NCBI GenBank assembly: GCA_003158735.1
Contig: PMLB01000209.1
Location: 1-53,910 of the forward strand
DNA from: Myxococcales bacterium
Lineage (GTDB): Bacteria > Myxococcota_A > Polyangia > Fen-1088
Length of the DNA stretch: 53,910 bases
Direction: 5' to 3'
Part shown: positions 25,072-33,745 of the stretch, piece by piece
Layout: each line of letters starts with the position of its first letter
How positions within the stretch are numbered: the stretch's first letter is position 1
The notes under the pieces: model-generated
What the model was told of the DNA's origin: nothing
Databases searched by the model: none
Seen by the model: only the letters and a program-made list of their open reading frames with translations
Translations under genes and position numbers: made by a program

Positions 25072-25986
25072 ATGGAACGTCTGACGGCTTCAGTCCTGCA
25101 GAAGATGCGCATTGCTGCGATGGTGCTCTTTGGTGCTTGTGCAGCAGTCGGCTGTGGCGGGGTTTCGGCAAGCAGCCCTCCTCCAGCTACGGGCGTACGC
25201 GCCGCCGACATCGACGATGTGTCAGCTGGTCTCATGGATCATCACCGCCACCACCACCACGGCGGAGTGACGCTCATGATCGCGCTGAGCCTCGACACGC
25301 TTGGCGTCTCGCCCGAACAGCGAGCGGCTGTGGAGAAGGTTCGTGGTGATCTGCATGCTCGAATGGAACCGGCGCGAGCCGCGGAGCAAAAGCTGGTAAC
25401 TGTGCTGGCTGACGGACTTGCTGCGGATAATCTGGACCGGGCGAGCGCGGATGCTGCAGTCGCTCAGGTGGCGGCCGCGGCTGCAAAGGTGCACGATGCG
25501 TCCGCGGATGCACTGAACGAGTTGCACACCGTATTGACGCCACCCGAGCGAGCCGCGCTTGTCGACAAAGTCGAGGCGCACTGGGCAGTCTGGCAGAAGG
25601 CCAATGCCGAGGAGACAGATCCGAGGAATCCGGAGCGTGGTCTGATCGAGATGCTCGCGACTGATCTAGGCCTGACGCAGGATCAAATAGACAAGATCCG
25701 TGCGGGCCTCGGCGTGGGGATGAAGGCGGTGCCGCGGCTCGACCCGCAGGAGATCGCTGCGCACCTCCGCGCATTCGGCGAGGCATTCCGCCGGGAAAAA
25801 TTCGATGCGAGACTGCTCACCACTGCGAACGGGGCAAACGCACACCTTGCTGGCTGGGGCGCGGCGCACTTGGAGCACTTCATAGAGGCGGTGAGCCCCG
25901 TGCTCACGCCGGACCAGCGCACCAGATTTGCGCAGAGGCTGCGTGAGCACGCGGCCCATACTTCTGGCAATGGAGGAGAACAATGA
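25072..25986 (+). CDS. Tandem Spy/CpxP-like lipoprotein with a His-rich segment
   Basis: 304 residues. A lipoprotein signal (CAAVGC) is followed by a His cluster (MDHHRHHHHGG) near residue 57. Two helical Spy/CpxP-like units follow, each with an LTxxQ/LTPPER-type motif: LSLDTLGVSPEQRAAVEK and LTPPERAALVDKVEAHW in the first, LGLTQDQIDKIR and VLTPDQRTRFAQRLREH in the second. Spy/CpxP and related CnrX-type proteins are periplasmic chaperones or metal sensors. The His cluster suggests metal binding; this is inference. A GAGGAG ribosome site lies 7 bases before the ATG. Its TGA overlaps the next gene (ATGA), and an RND pump follows downstream. Confidence 0.85.
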   Translation: MERLTASVLQKMRIAAMVLFGACAAVGCGGVSASSPPPATGVRAADIDDVSAGLMDHHRHHHHGGVTLMIALSLDTLGVSPEQRAAVEKVRGDLHARMEPARAAEQKLVTVLADGLAADNLDRASADAAVAQVAAAAAKVHDASADALNELHTVLTPPERAALVDKVEAHWAVWQKANAEETDPRNPERGLIEMLATDLGLTQDQIDKIRAGLGVGMKAVPRLDPQEIAAHLRAFGEAFRREKFDARLLTTANGANAHLAGWGAAHLEHFIEAVSPVLTPDQRTRFAQRLREHAAHTSGNGGEQ

Positions 25987-26333
25987 GCCAAGTCAGCCGG
26001 ATAGGCATGTTGCGTCGGTTGGCGTGCACGGTCGGCATGAGCGCTGCGTTTCTAGGCACTGCTGGATGCGGCCTGGAAGTAGGGGCCGTATATCCCGATG
26101 GGTACAGCGATTACCCGTCCGACGCGTACATAGCGACGACTGATCCTGTATACTTCGATGGTCGGGCCACGTACTGGTACGGCGGTCGATGGAACTATCG
26201 GGATGGCGGTCGGTGGAACCACTACGACCGGGAGCCAGGGGGGCTCTACCAACGTCGGATGCAAGGCCCACCTGTGCGGCGCACCTACGAGGCGCGCGGT
26301 GGCCGTCAGGGAGCTGCGCCCCACAGGCGTTAG
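25983..26333 (+). CDS. Small Tyr/Gly/Arg-rich lipoprotein
   Basis: 116 residues with lipobox GTAGC. The mature part is rich in Tyr, Gly and Arg (TYWYGGRWNYRDGGRWNHYD) and ends with a strongly basic tail. No family is recognised beyond small YXWGG-type lipoproteins that accompany stress or efflux genes. It is translationally coupled to the Spy-like lipoprotein by a 4-nt overlap, so the two products probably act together. Confidence 0.8.
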   Translation: MSQVSRIGMLRRLACTVGMSAAFLGTAGCGLEVGAVYPDGYSDYPSDAYIATTDPVYFDGRATYWYGGRWNYRDGGRWNHYDREPGGLYQRRMQGPPVRRTYEARGGRQGAAPHRR

Positions 26334-26459
26334 GGGACGGCATCGGAACGCCTCGAGAGGATATCCGGCTGCGCCAGCTCGTAGTTGACTGAATTGGGGC
26401 GCGCGGACGCCGGCAAGTATTGCGCGTCTTCCGCGGCGCAAGCTCTGCTCGCTTGAAGT

Positions 26460-27647
26460 GTGAGCCCTGGGTGCGGCAAGCGGCATCCTAGGTTCGTGAG
26501 ATACTTCATCGTGATGGCAGGGGTGCTCGCCCTCCTGGGCGGGCTGGGGGGCGTGAAGGTCGCTCAGATCAAATCGCTTATTGCCTACGGTCACGCCGCT
26601 GTGGCAGCGGGTCCGCCACCCGAGGTGGTGGGGACCAGGAAGGCGATGCAGGAGACCTGGGAGAACAGGCTTTTCTCGGTGGGCACCATCGCCCCTGCTC
26701 GCGGCGTGACCGTGAGCAACGACGCCGCGGGTGTGGTCAGCACAATCAAGTTCCAGTCGGGGCAGACGGTGCGCCACGGACAAGTGCTGGTCGAACTCGA
26801 CAGCCGCGTGGAACGCGCGCAGTTGGTCTCTCTGCACGCCCAGCTCACTCTGGCGCGCGTCTCCGCCCAACGGGCGCGTGCCCTGTTCAAGGAGAACGCA
26901 GTGCCCAAGGCGCAACTCGACAGCGCCGAAAGCATGCTCGAATCCGCCAACGCCAACGCGGCAGCGCTACAGGCGCAAATCGATCGAAAGACTGTGCGCG
27001 CCCCGTTCGACGGGAGGCTGGGTATCCGGCTGGTCAACCTGGGCCAATACTTGAACCCCGGGACAGCGATCACAGACCTGCAGTCCACTGACGCGAACTA
27101 CGTCGATTTCACGCTGCCGCAGCAGCAACTCGATCAGCTCGCGGTGGGCATGGTGGTGCGAATCAATGAAGGCCTGCCCGGTCCGCGCGCCGAGGCTGTG
27201 ATCGCTGCTATCGATCCGACGCTGGACCCGGCGACCCGCAGCGGCCGGGTGCGGGCCGCAGTACGCAAGATGGAGGGTCTGATCAGTCCCGGCATGTTCG
27301 TCAACGTTTCGGTGGTCCTGCCGCAGAAGCGGAACGTGACTTTGGTCGCCGCCACGTCGCTGATTCACGCCTCGTTCGGCGACTCGGTTTTCGCTGTCGA
27401 AGAAAGGACTGACGACCACGGCGCCGTGGCCGCGGGCCCCGACGGCAAGCCGGCTCTGCTCGCGCGCCAGCAGTTCGTGAAGACCGGCGAGGCGCGCGGA
27501 GATTTCGTGGAAATCGTCGAAGGCGTAAGACAGGGACAGGAAATTGTCGCGCAGGGCGCTTTCAAGCTGCGCAATGGCGCGCCGGTCAGGATCAACAACT
27601 CGGTCAAGGTCGAGCCGCAGCTCGTGCCCCGCCTGGAAAATCGCTGA
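26460..27647 (+). CDS. RND efflux periplasmic adaptor (membrane fusion protein)
   Basis: 395 residues from GTG 26460; GTG 26496 (just before RYFIVMAGVLALLGG) is an equally plausible start. An N-terminal membrane anchor is followed by a split lipoyl domain (GVVSTIKFQSGQTVRHGQVL and RAPFDGRLGIRLVNLGQY), an alpha-hairpin (ARVSAQRARALFKENAVPKA) and beta-barrel/membrane-proximal domains (DPATRSGRVRAAV). It links the inner-membrane pump to an outer-membrane channel. The permease starts 6 bp after its stop. It follows the Spy-like stress genes at about 130-160 bp. Confidence 0.92.
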   Translation: MSPGCGKRHPRFVRYFIVMAGVLALLGGLGGVKVAQIKSLIAYGHAAVAAGPPPEVVGTRKAMQETWENRLFSVGTIAPARGVTVSNDAAGVVSTIKFQSGQTVRHGQVLVELDSRVERAQLVSLHAQLTLARVSAQRARALFKENAVPKAQLDSAESMLESANANAAALQAQIDRKTVRAPFDGRLGIRLVNLGQYLNPGTAITDLQSTDANYVDFTLPQQQLDQLAVGMVVRINEGLPGPRAEAVIAAIDPTLDPATRSGRVRAAVRKMEGLISPGMFVNVSVVLPQKRNVTLVAATSLIHASFGDSVFAVEERTDDHGAVAAGPDGKPALLARQQFVKTGEARGDFVEIVEGVRQGQEIVAQGAFKLRNGAPVRINNSVKVEPQLVPRLENR

Positions 27648-27653
27648 GGGCCC

Positions 27654-30600
27654 ATGCGGTTCGTCGATCTCTTCATACGCAGGCCAATCCTTGCGGTTGT
27701 CGTGAGTCTGATCATCATCATCGCAGGCCTGCAAGCCGTGCGCTCGCTCAACGTCCGCCAGTACCCCAGGTTACAGGCGGCCAGCATCGTGGTCACCACT
27801 GTCTACGTGGGCGCCAGCGCGGATCTGGTGCGCGGCTTCGTCACCACCCCGCTGGAGCAGGCCATCGCGGCTGCCGACGGCATCGACTACATCGAATCGC
27901 AGAGCGTGCAGGGCCTCTCCACCATCAATGTCCGCCTCAAGCTCAACTTCGACGGCGCCAAGGCCCTGACCGACGTCAGCACGCGCGTGAACCAGGTGCG
28001 CGCGGATCTCCCTCCCGAATCCGAGATACCGGCCATCAGCTTGCAACCATCCGACGCCCAGACCGCCGCGATGTACCTGAGCTTCAGCTCGACCATCCTC
28101 GAGGACAACCAGGTGACCGACTATCTCATTCGCATCGCGCAGCCGCGCCTGACTGCCATCGAGGGCGTGCAGCGCGCCGAGATCCTGGGTGGCCGCACCT
28201 TTGCCATCCGCGCCTGGCTCAAGCCCGACCGCATGGCCGCGCTCAATGTCAGCCCGGCGCAGGTGCGCAACGCTCTCGCCGCGAACAACGCCCTGTCGGC
28301 CGTGGGCCAGACCAAGGGCGCGCTGGTGCAGCTCAACTTGACGGCCTCGACCGATCTGCGCACCGTCGAGGAATTCCGCAGGCTGGTGGTGCGCGAACAG
28401 AATGGCACGCTCGTCCGCCTGCAGGACATCGCCGACGTCGTGATGGGCGCGGACAACTACGAACAGGACGTGCGCATGAGCGGCCAGCGCGCGGTGTTCA
28501 TGGGCGTGTGGGTTTTGCCCAACGCCAACTCACTCGACGTCATCGGTCGGGTGAACCGCGAAGTGCAACAGATCCGCAAGGAGCTTCCCACCGGGATGAT
28601 GGCGAGTGTGGCCTACGATTCAACCAAATACATCAAGAGCGCCATCAAAGAGGTGGTCACCACCTTGGCCGAAACGGTGCTGATCGTCATGGTGGTCATC
28701 TTCCTCTTCTTGGGCACGCTGCGCACGGTGCTGGTTCCGGTGGTCGCCATACCGGTGTCGCTCATCGGCGCCGTGTTCTTGATGCAGGTATTCGGCTTCA
28801 CAGTGAACCTGCTCACGCTGTTGGCCATTGTGCTTTCTGTCGGTCTGGTGGTGGACGACGCCATTGTCGTGGTCGAAAACTGCGAGCGTCACGTGCGCGA
28901 GGGTCGCTCGCGCCTGGAGGCGGCCTTCATTGGCGCGCGCGAGCTGGTCCGCCCGATCATTGCCATGACCATTACCCTGGCGGCCGTGTACGCCCCCATC
29001 GGGTTCCAGGGCGGGCTCACTGGAGCGCTGTTTCGCGAGTTTGCCTTCACTTTGGCCGGGGCGGTGTTCATTTCGGGCGTGGTGGCACTGACCCTGTCGC
29101 CCATGATGAGCTCCCGGCTGCTCAATCCGGTGTACCAGCCAGGCTGGCTGCCCAGACACATCGACAGCGGCTTCGATTGGTTCAGGCGCATCTACGGCCG
29201 GATGCTGGCCGCCACTTTGCGTGCCCGCGGCGCCGTGTACGTCGGGTGGCTGATGCTCACCCTGGCCGTGGTTCCCCTGTACATGTTCTCGCCCAAGGAG
29301 CTTGCGCCCAATGAGGACCAAGGTGTGGTATTCGGCGCCATGCTGGTGCCACCCAATGCCACACTGGAACAACTCGATCCCTACCGCGCCGAGGTGACAC
29401 GCATTTTCAAGGAGGCGCCCGAGTTCGACAACACCTTCCAGATCACCTTCCCCTTCCAGGGCTTTGGCGGCATGTTGGTCAAACCCTGGGACCAGCGCGA
29501 CCGAAAGATCTTCGCCATTGCCAATGAGACCAACTTGAAGCTGGCCAACATCGCGGGCGTGCGTGCCCCGGTGTTCCTGCCCCCTGCCCTGCCCAGCGCG
29601 GGCCTGATGCCCATCGAGTTCGTGATCGCCTCGACCGCCGATCACGAGGAGATCACGCGTTTTGCCGACCGGCTCAAACTGGCGGCCGTTCAGAGCGGCC
29701 AATTCGCGTTTCCACCTGACAGTGACGTAAAGATCGATCAGGCCAAGGCCGAGATTGTGCTCGACCGCGACAAGATAGCCTCAATGGGAATCAGCCTGGG
29801 ACAAGTGGGTGGCGATCTGGCGGCCATGATCGGCGGACACTTCGTCAACCGTTTCACCATTGATGGCCGCGCGTACAAGGTAATTGCGCAGATCGAGCGC
29901 GGCGGACGACTGACCGCGGATGATTTGCAGCGCATCTACGTGACCGGGCCCAACGGACAGCTCATGCCGCTGGGTGCGGTCGCCGAGATCCGCAAGGGAA
30001 TCGAGCCGCGCACCCTCAATCGCTTCCAGCAGCTCAATGCCGTCAAGATCTCGGGCGTGCCATCGCGCTCGCTGGACAACGGCTTGCGCGTGCTGGAAGA
30101 CGAGGCGGCGAAGATTCTTCCCCCGGGCTATCGCATCGACTACACCGGCGAATCACGCCAACTGCGCCAGGAGAGCGGTAAGTTCCTGCCCGCCATGGGC
30201 CTGGCCTTGGTGCTCATTTTTCTGGTCCTGGCCGCGCAGTTCAATTCCTTCCGCGATCCCTTTGTCATTCTGGCCGGGTCAGCGCCGCTGGCCATGTTCG
30301 GCGCGCTCATCTTTACCTTCCTGAAGTTCCAAGGCCCGCCCGGCATGACCTTCCCGCTAACTGAGGGATGGACTGTGACGCTGAACATCTACTCGCAGGT
30401 CGGACTGGTCACGCTGGTTGGCCTGGTGTCGAAGAACGGCATCCTGATCGTGGAATTCGCCAACGTGCAACAAGAACGCGGCCTGTCCAAGATTGACGCC
30501 GTGAAGGCCGCGGCCGCGACCAGGCTGCGTCCCGTCATAATGACGACAATAGCCACCGTGGCCGGCCTCTTCCCCTTGACCCTGGTCACTGGCCCGGGCG

Positions 30601-30800
30601 CAGTGGCGCGCAACTCGATTGGTATTGTGCTGGTGGGCGGAATGTCGATCGGCACGCTCTTCACGCTCTTCGCGATGCCGTCGATCTACGTGCTGCTGGC
30701 GCGCGATCACCGCAAGGCGCACGCGAAGGATCTGGAAACCGAGCGAGCGGCCCAGGCGGCGACGATGCCGAGGGAGGGTAGCGCGGAGGCGGCGGCGTGA
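27654..30800 (+). CDS. RND multidrug/solute efflux permease (HAE1-like)
   Basis: 1048 residues, the usual length. Twelve transmembrane segments are expected. The first helix is FIRRPILAVVVSLIIIIAGL, and the proton-relay aspartates are in SVGLVVDDAIVVVEN. Large periplasmic porter loops lie between TM1-2 and TM7-8 (ESQSVQGLSTINVRL in the first). The C-terminal conserved LVGLVSKNGILIVEFAN is present. It exports substrates using the proton gradient, together with the adaptor upstream and a TolC-type channel, which is not encoded here. The substrate is unknown; the His-rich Spy-like gene upstream hints at metals or envelope stress (inference). Confidence 0.95.
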   Translation: MRFVDLFIRRPILAVVVSLIIIIAGLQAVRSLNVRQYPRLQAASIVVTTVYVGASADLVRGFVTTPLEQAIAAADGIDYIESQSVQGLSTINVRLKLNFDGAKALTDVSTRVNQVRADLPPESEIPAISLQPSDAQTAAMYLSFSSTILEDNQVTDYLIRIAQPRLTAIEGVQRAEILGGRTFAIRAWLKPDRMAALNVSPAQVRNALAANNALSAVGQTKGALVQLNLTASTDLRTVEEFRRLVVREQNGTLVRLQDIADVVMGADNYEQDVRMSGQRAVFMGVWVLPNANSLDVIGRVNREVQQIRKELPTGMMASVAYDSTKYIKSAIKEVVTTLAETVLIVMVVIFLFLGTLRTVLVPVVAIPVSLIGAVFLMQVFGFTVNLLTLLAIVLSVGLVVDDAIVVVENCERHVREGRSRLEAAFIGARELVRPIIAMTITLAAVYAPIGFQGGLTGALFREFAFTLAGAVFISGVVALTLSPMMSSRLLNPVYQPGWLPRHIDSGFDWFRRIYGRMLAATLRARGAVYVGWLMLTLAVVPLYMFSPKELAPNEDQGVVFGAMLVPPNATLEQLDPYRAEVTRIFKEAPEFDNTFQITFPFQGFGGMLVKPWDQRDRKIFAIANETNLKLANIAGVRAPVFLPPALPSAGLMPIEFVIASTADHEEITRFADRLKLAAVQSGQFAFPPDSDVKIDQAKAEIVLDRDKIASMGISLGQVGGDLAAMIGGHFVNRFTIDGRAYKVIAQIERGGRLTADDLQRIYVTGPNGQLMPLGAVAEIRKGIEPRTLNRFQQLNAVKISGVPSRSLDNGLRVLEDEAAKILPPGYRIDYTGESRQLRQESGKFLPAMGLALVLIFLVLAAQFNSFRDPFVILAGSAPLAMFGALIFTFLKFQGPPGMTFPLTEGWTVTLNIYSQVGLVTLVGLVSKNGILIVEFANVQQERGLSKIDAVKAAAATRLRPVIMTTIATVAGLFPLTLVTGPGAVARNSIGIVLVGGMSIGTLFTLFAMPSIYVLLARDHRKAHAKDLETERAAQAATMPREGSAEAAA

Positions 30801-30954
30801 GGAGCAGATGGGCGATTCGATCTACGGCCCCACCCGCGCTTTAGGTTGGCGGTGTCGCCAATTCAGTTGGCATGTACTCGGCACGGGGGCGGTCTGCACA
30901 GACGCTCTTGTGCCAATGAGTCCGGCGCGCTACCTGCAGTCCCTGGGCGCATGA

Positions 30955-31509
30955 CCATATGTTCTCTCCGGCAGGTCGTTCACGCTCGTTGCAGGTTTCT
31001 CTGGCTCTCTCTCGGCCGGACTCTTCGCCGCATGTGACGCAAGAGAGCCACTGTCCGAAAATCCGAACCAGCCACCGCTGGAGCACCTCTCGTCGGCGTT
31101 TCAGGAGCTGAAGCTCCAGTACTGGCCTGGCCAGGCCTGGCCTGGCCTAGAGGTATTCTGCCCGTTGTCCCCGGAAGCAGCGGAAATTGTTTTCGACTCT
31201 CGGCACTTCAGTTGGCCATTGTGTGACCGTTTGACTAATCCAGTGTCAATCGTCAGCGGAGCGCGCACCATCACGCAAGCGGAACTCAACGCACTCGGCG
31301 CGGGACTCTCCAGGGTAGCGATCAGTCATGCCAAGAGTTGCGGAGACGACATGAGTGTCGTGGCGCTCGACGTTACGACCGTGGGCAGCGCGGAACTGTA
31401 CGTCGACGACTTCTACTCGGACTGTCCGTGGGGGATTTGCGAGGGCCGAGCCTTCGTGACCGGCCTCAACGACCTTTGGATTCTGGTGGGCTCCCTGGCG
31501 TCCAAATGA
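30955..31509 (+). CDS. Lipoprotein of unknown function, start codon not evident
   Basis: The frame is open from 30955. It encodes a typical lipoprotein signal (SGSLSAGLFAAC) and then a domain rich in Asp, Ser and Leu (VSIVSGARTITQAELNALGA, VDDFYSDCPWG), with a natural stop at 31509. No ATG, GTG or TTG lies in frame before the lipobox; the first TTG (31165) would remove it. An ATG at 30959 in another frame suggests a 1-base indel between about 30961 and 31000, or an unusual start. A GGCCTGG/CCAGGCC palindrome-rich stretch (31121-31150) lies inside the gene. The family is unrecognised. Confidence 0.55.
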   Translation, partial: PYVLSGRSFTLVAGFSGSLSAGLFAACDAREPLSENPNQPPLEHLSSAFQELKLQYWPGQAWPGLEVFCPLSPEAAEIVFDSRHFSWPLCDRLTNPVSIVSGARTITQAELNALGAGLSRVAISHAKSCGDDMSVVALDVTTVGSAELYVDDFYSDCPWGICEGRAFVTGLNDLWILVGSLASK

Positions 31510-31611
31510 GTTGCTCGCGGAGGTGGTCCTGCGAAATAGCATCACCCGCTATCCGCAGCGCCGAGCGCCACACTCGGGAATATCTCTTCTGCCTGGCAGG
31601 TTGTACTTCGC

Positions 31612-32097
31612 ATGAAGCTTCAGTGGTTTCGTCTATTCCTGCTCGTGGCAGCCTTCTTGCTGGTGGGTTGCGATCACGTCAGCAAGCGCGTGGCCAAGAC
31701 GGAGCTCGAAGGCGAACCGCCGCACACCCTCGCGGCGGGGATCTTGGAGCTGGGCTACGCCGAAAACACGGACTCGGGATTCAATCTCCTGCGTTGGGTA
31801 TCGCCTTGGGTTCGGACGCCGCTGCTGACGACCGCACAACTCGCGGGAGGGTTGGCGTTCCTCGCCCTGTGCCTGCGCAGACGCTTGTCCTTGGCAGCGC
31901 GCTGTGCCCTCTTGTTGCTCGCGGCTGGGGCGCTCGGCAATGGGCTGGATCGCCTGACCCACGGCCACGTGGTCGACTTCATCTATCTGTCTCACTGGCC
32001 GGTCTTCAATGTGGCGGACGTCTACATCACGGCGGGCGCCGTCTTGTTGCTCTGGTCATCTCGGCGCCTGAACCGCAAGGTGCCGCTGACGGGGTGA
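31612..32097 (+). CDS. lspA: Lipoprotein signal peptidase LspA, divergent
   Basis: 161 residues, four predicted membrane helices. The catalytic aspartates are in GALGNGLDRLTHGHVVDFI (D113) and FNVADVYIT (D136). The family D-x-x-x-K motif appears as CDHVSK, and the usual NxGAAF loop is changed to ENTDSGFNLL. It cleaves prolipoproteins before the lipidated cysteine, which suits a genome region with about a dozen lipoproteins. It may be a specialised paralogue rather than the sole LspA. A strong terminator follows. Confidence 0.85.
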   Translation: MKLQWFRLFLLVAAFLLVGCDHVSKRVAKTELEGEPPHTLAAGILELGYAENTDSGFNLLRWVSPWVRTPLLTTAQLAGGLAFLALCLRRRLSLAARCALLLLAAGALGNGLDRLTHGHVVDFIYLSHWPVFNVADVYITAGAVLLLWSSRRLNRKVPLTG

Positions 32098-32114
32098 CGG
32101 AAGCGCGCCCGTGG

Positions 32115-32142
32115 AAATGAGCTTCCACTGAAGCTCATTTTT
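32115..32142 (+). terminator. Rho-independent terminator after lspA
   Basis: A perfect 11-bp stem (AAATGAGCTTC/GAAGCTCATTT) with a CACT loop runs into a short T run, 18 bp after the lspA stop. This is the clearest intrinsic terminator in the window. Confidence 0.85.
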
Positions 32143-32191
32143 GGACTACACTGGGCTTGCCCGGCGGTGCCCCATGCGCCTATGAATGCTC

Positions 32192-32704
32192 ATGCATCAA
32201 CGAGACTTCTTCCTGCTTTGCTCGGTCATGTTCTCTCTCGTCTGCTGTGGACGCACGAGCCTCGACAAGGTGGTTTCTGATGCAGGAGGCACGATGTCTC
32301 TCGGCGGTGCGGTAGCGGGCGGCGGCGCTCTTGCAGGTAGCGGCGGAACCCTCGCCGCAGGGGGCGTAACCGGCACAGGCGGATCGATTGCGGCTTCTGA
32401 CGGTTCGGCCACCACCGACCTGGACAGTTGCTCAAGTGATGCCGACTGCCTGTCGTCGTGCATCTGGGTAACAGCCCCCATCGATTCGAGCCACTGCACG
32501 GCCTTCTATTGTTGTGGCATGACGTGGCTGAGCAAGAAGAGATGCGACGCCAATCAAGCCGCTTGGGCATCCTATTGCCCCGACCGGTCTCCACTGCGCC
32601 AGGACTGCCCATGCGTAGAACTGTGTCTGGGTGAGGCGTTCGGCTGCGTCGCCGGACAATGCACTTCCACGTGTCCGTCTCGTGTCGATGCCAGCACGAG
32701 ATAG
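32192..32704 (+). CDS. Cys-rich lipoprotein with Gly-rich linker
   Basis: 170 residues from ATG 32192 (ATG 32186 is also in frame). The lipobox is FSLVCCG, followed by a roughly 60-residue Gly/Ala/Thr linker (GGAVAGGGALAGSGGTLAAG). A compact domain then has about 13 cysteines (CSSDADCLSSC, FYCCGMTW, DCPCVELCLGEAFGC). The architecture matches other surface lipoproteins in this window. Function is unknown. It is convergent with the aldo/keto reductase gene, 7 bp apart. Confidence 0.8.
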   Translation: MHQRDFFLLCSVMFSLVCCGRTSLDKVVSDAGGTMSLGGAVAGGGALAGSGGTLAAGGVTGTGGSIAASDGSATTDLDSCSSDADCLSSCIWVTAPIDSSHCTAFYCCGMTWLSKKRCDANQAAWASYCPDRSPLRQDCPCVELCLGEAFGCVAGQCTSTCPSRVDASTR

Positions 32705-32711
32705 ATCTCGC

Positions 32712-33695
32712 TTACCAAAGCGCGTGAACGTGGCGGCGAATGAGATCGTTGTAGATCTGTTCGACCCCGCGGTTCTGCTCGGGCATCAAGGGAGCGATGG
32801 TCTCGACTTGTAGGTTGGCGTCGACTTGGTTGGGATGGGAGGCCCCGGGAATCACCGTAGTCACACCCGGCGTATCGAGCACGAAGCGCAAAGCCGCCAG
32901 GTGAAGAGGCGTTCCGGGAAACAAGGCCTTGAGACGTTCGACCGCCTTCAATCCCACTTCATACGGGACTCCCGAAAACGTCTCGCCCTTGTCGAACACG
33001 GCCCCTTCGCGATTGAACTGCCGGTGATCGCCGGGACCGAACGCCGTCGAACTCTTGTACTGCCCGGTCAGCAAACCGCTGGCCAGCGGCACGCGTACAA
33101 TGACGGCGACCCCTCGCCGCACGGCCTCGGCGAAGAACCGCTCGCGCGGGCGGAGTCGGAACATATTGTAGATGATCTGCACGCTGCGCACATTGTCGAA
33201 TTCGATGGCTTTCAGGCCTTCCTCGACCTTCTCCACGCTCACCCCGAGATGCTTGATCTTGCCCTCGTCGCGCATGCGATCGAAAACCTCGAAAATCTCG
33301 GGGCGGTAGTACACCGTCATCGGCGGACAATGCAGCTGGATCAAGTCGAGGCACTCCAGCCCTAAGCGGGAGAGACTGGCCTCGACGAATTTGCGCATCG
33401 CTTGTGGCGTGTACGCCTCGTCCACATGTGGTGACAACTGACGGCCACACTTGCTGGCCACGAACGGGCGCTGGCCACAGGAGCGAACAAAGCGCCCCAC
33501 CGCCTTCTCACTGTCCCCGTCCGAATAGACGTCGGCGGTGTCGATGAAATCGATGCCCCCGGCAACGGCGCGCTGGAGTACGCGCTCGGCATTGGCCGCG
33601 TCGAAGGGCTCGCCCCAACGGCCTCCCACTTGCCAAGTTCCCAGGCCAATTTCCGAAACGTTGATTCCCGAATTGCCAAATGGTCGCTTTTTCAC
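32712..33695 (-). CDS. Aldo/keto reductase
   Basis: 327 residues from GTG 33695; the longer open frame is non-coding in its first part. AKR signatures: GIDFIDTADVYSDGDSE (catalytic Asp/Tyr), VASKCGRQL (Lys), LDLIQLHCPP (His) and the NADPH-binding VIPGASHPNQVDAN. It reduces aldehydes or ketones with NADPH; the substrate cannot be deduced. It resembles the AKR subgroup acting on sugar or quinone substrates. It is flanked by lipoprotein genes without obvious functional links. Confidence 0.9.
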   Translation of the reverse strand: MKKRPFGNSGINVSEIGLGTWQVGGRWGEPFDAANAERVLQRAVAGGIDFIDTADVYSDGDSEKAVGRFVRSCGQRPFVASKCGRQLSPHVDEAYTPQAMRKFVEASLSRLGLECLDLIQLHCPPMTVYYRPEIFEVFDRMRDEGKIKHLGVSVEKVEEGLKAIEFDNVRSVQIIYNMFRLRPRERFFAEAVRRGVAVIVRVPLASGLLTGQYKSSTAFGPGDHRQFNREGAVFDKGETFSGVPYEVGLKAVERLKALFPGTPLHLAALRFVLDTPGVTTVIPGASHPNQVDANLQVETIAPLMPEQNRGVEQIYNDLIRRHVHALW

Positions 33696-33745
33696 AGGCG
33701 AGAGACTGAACCATTGCCCGCGGGCCGTCAACCTGGACCCGCCTT

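Noticed and set aside
31121-31150. The TGGCCTGGCCAGGCC palindromic run as a mobile element end
   Set aside because: It lies inside an open lipoprotein frame, and no partner repeat or transposase is nearby.
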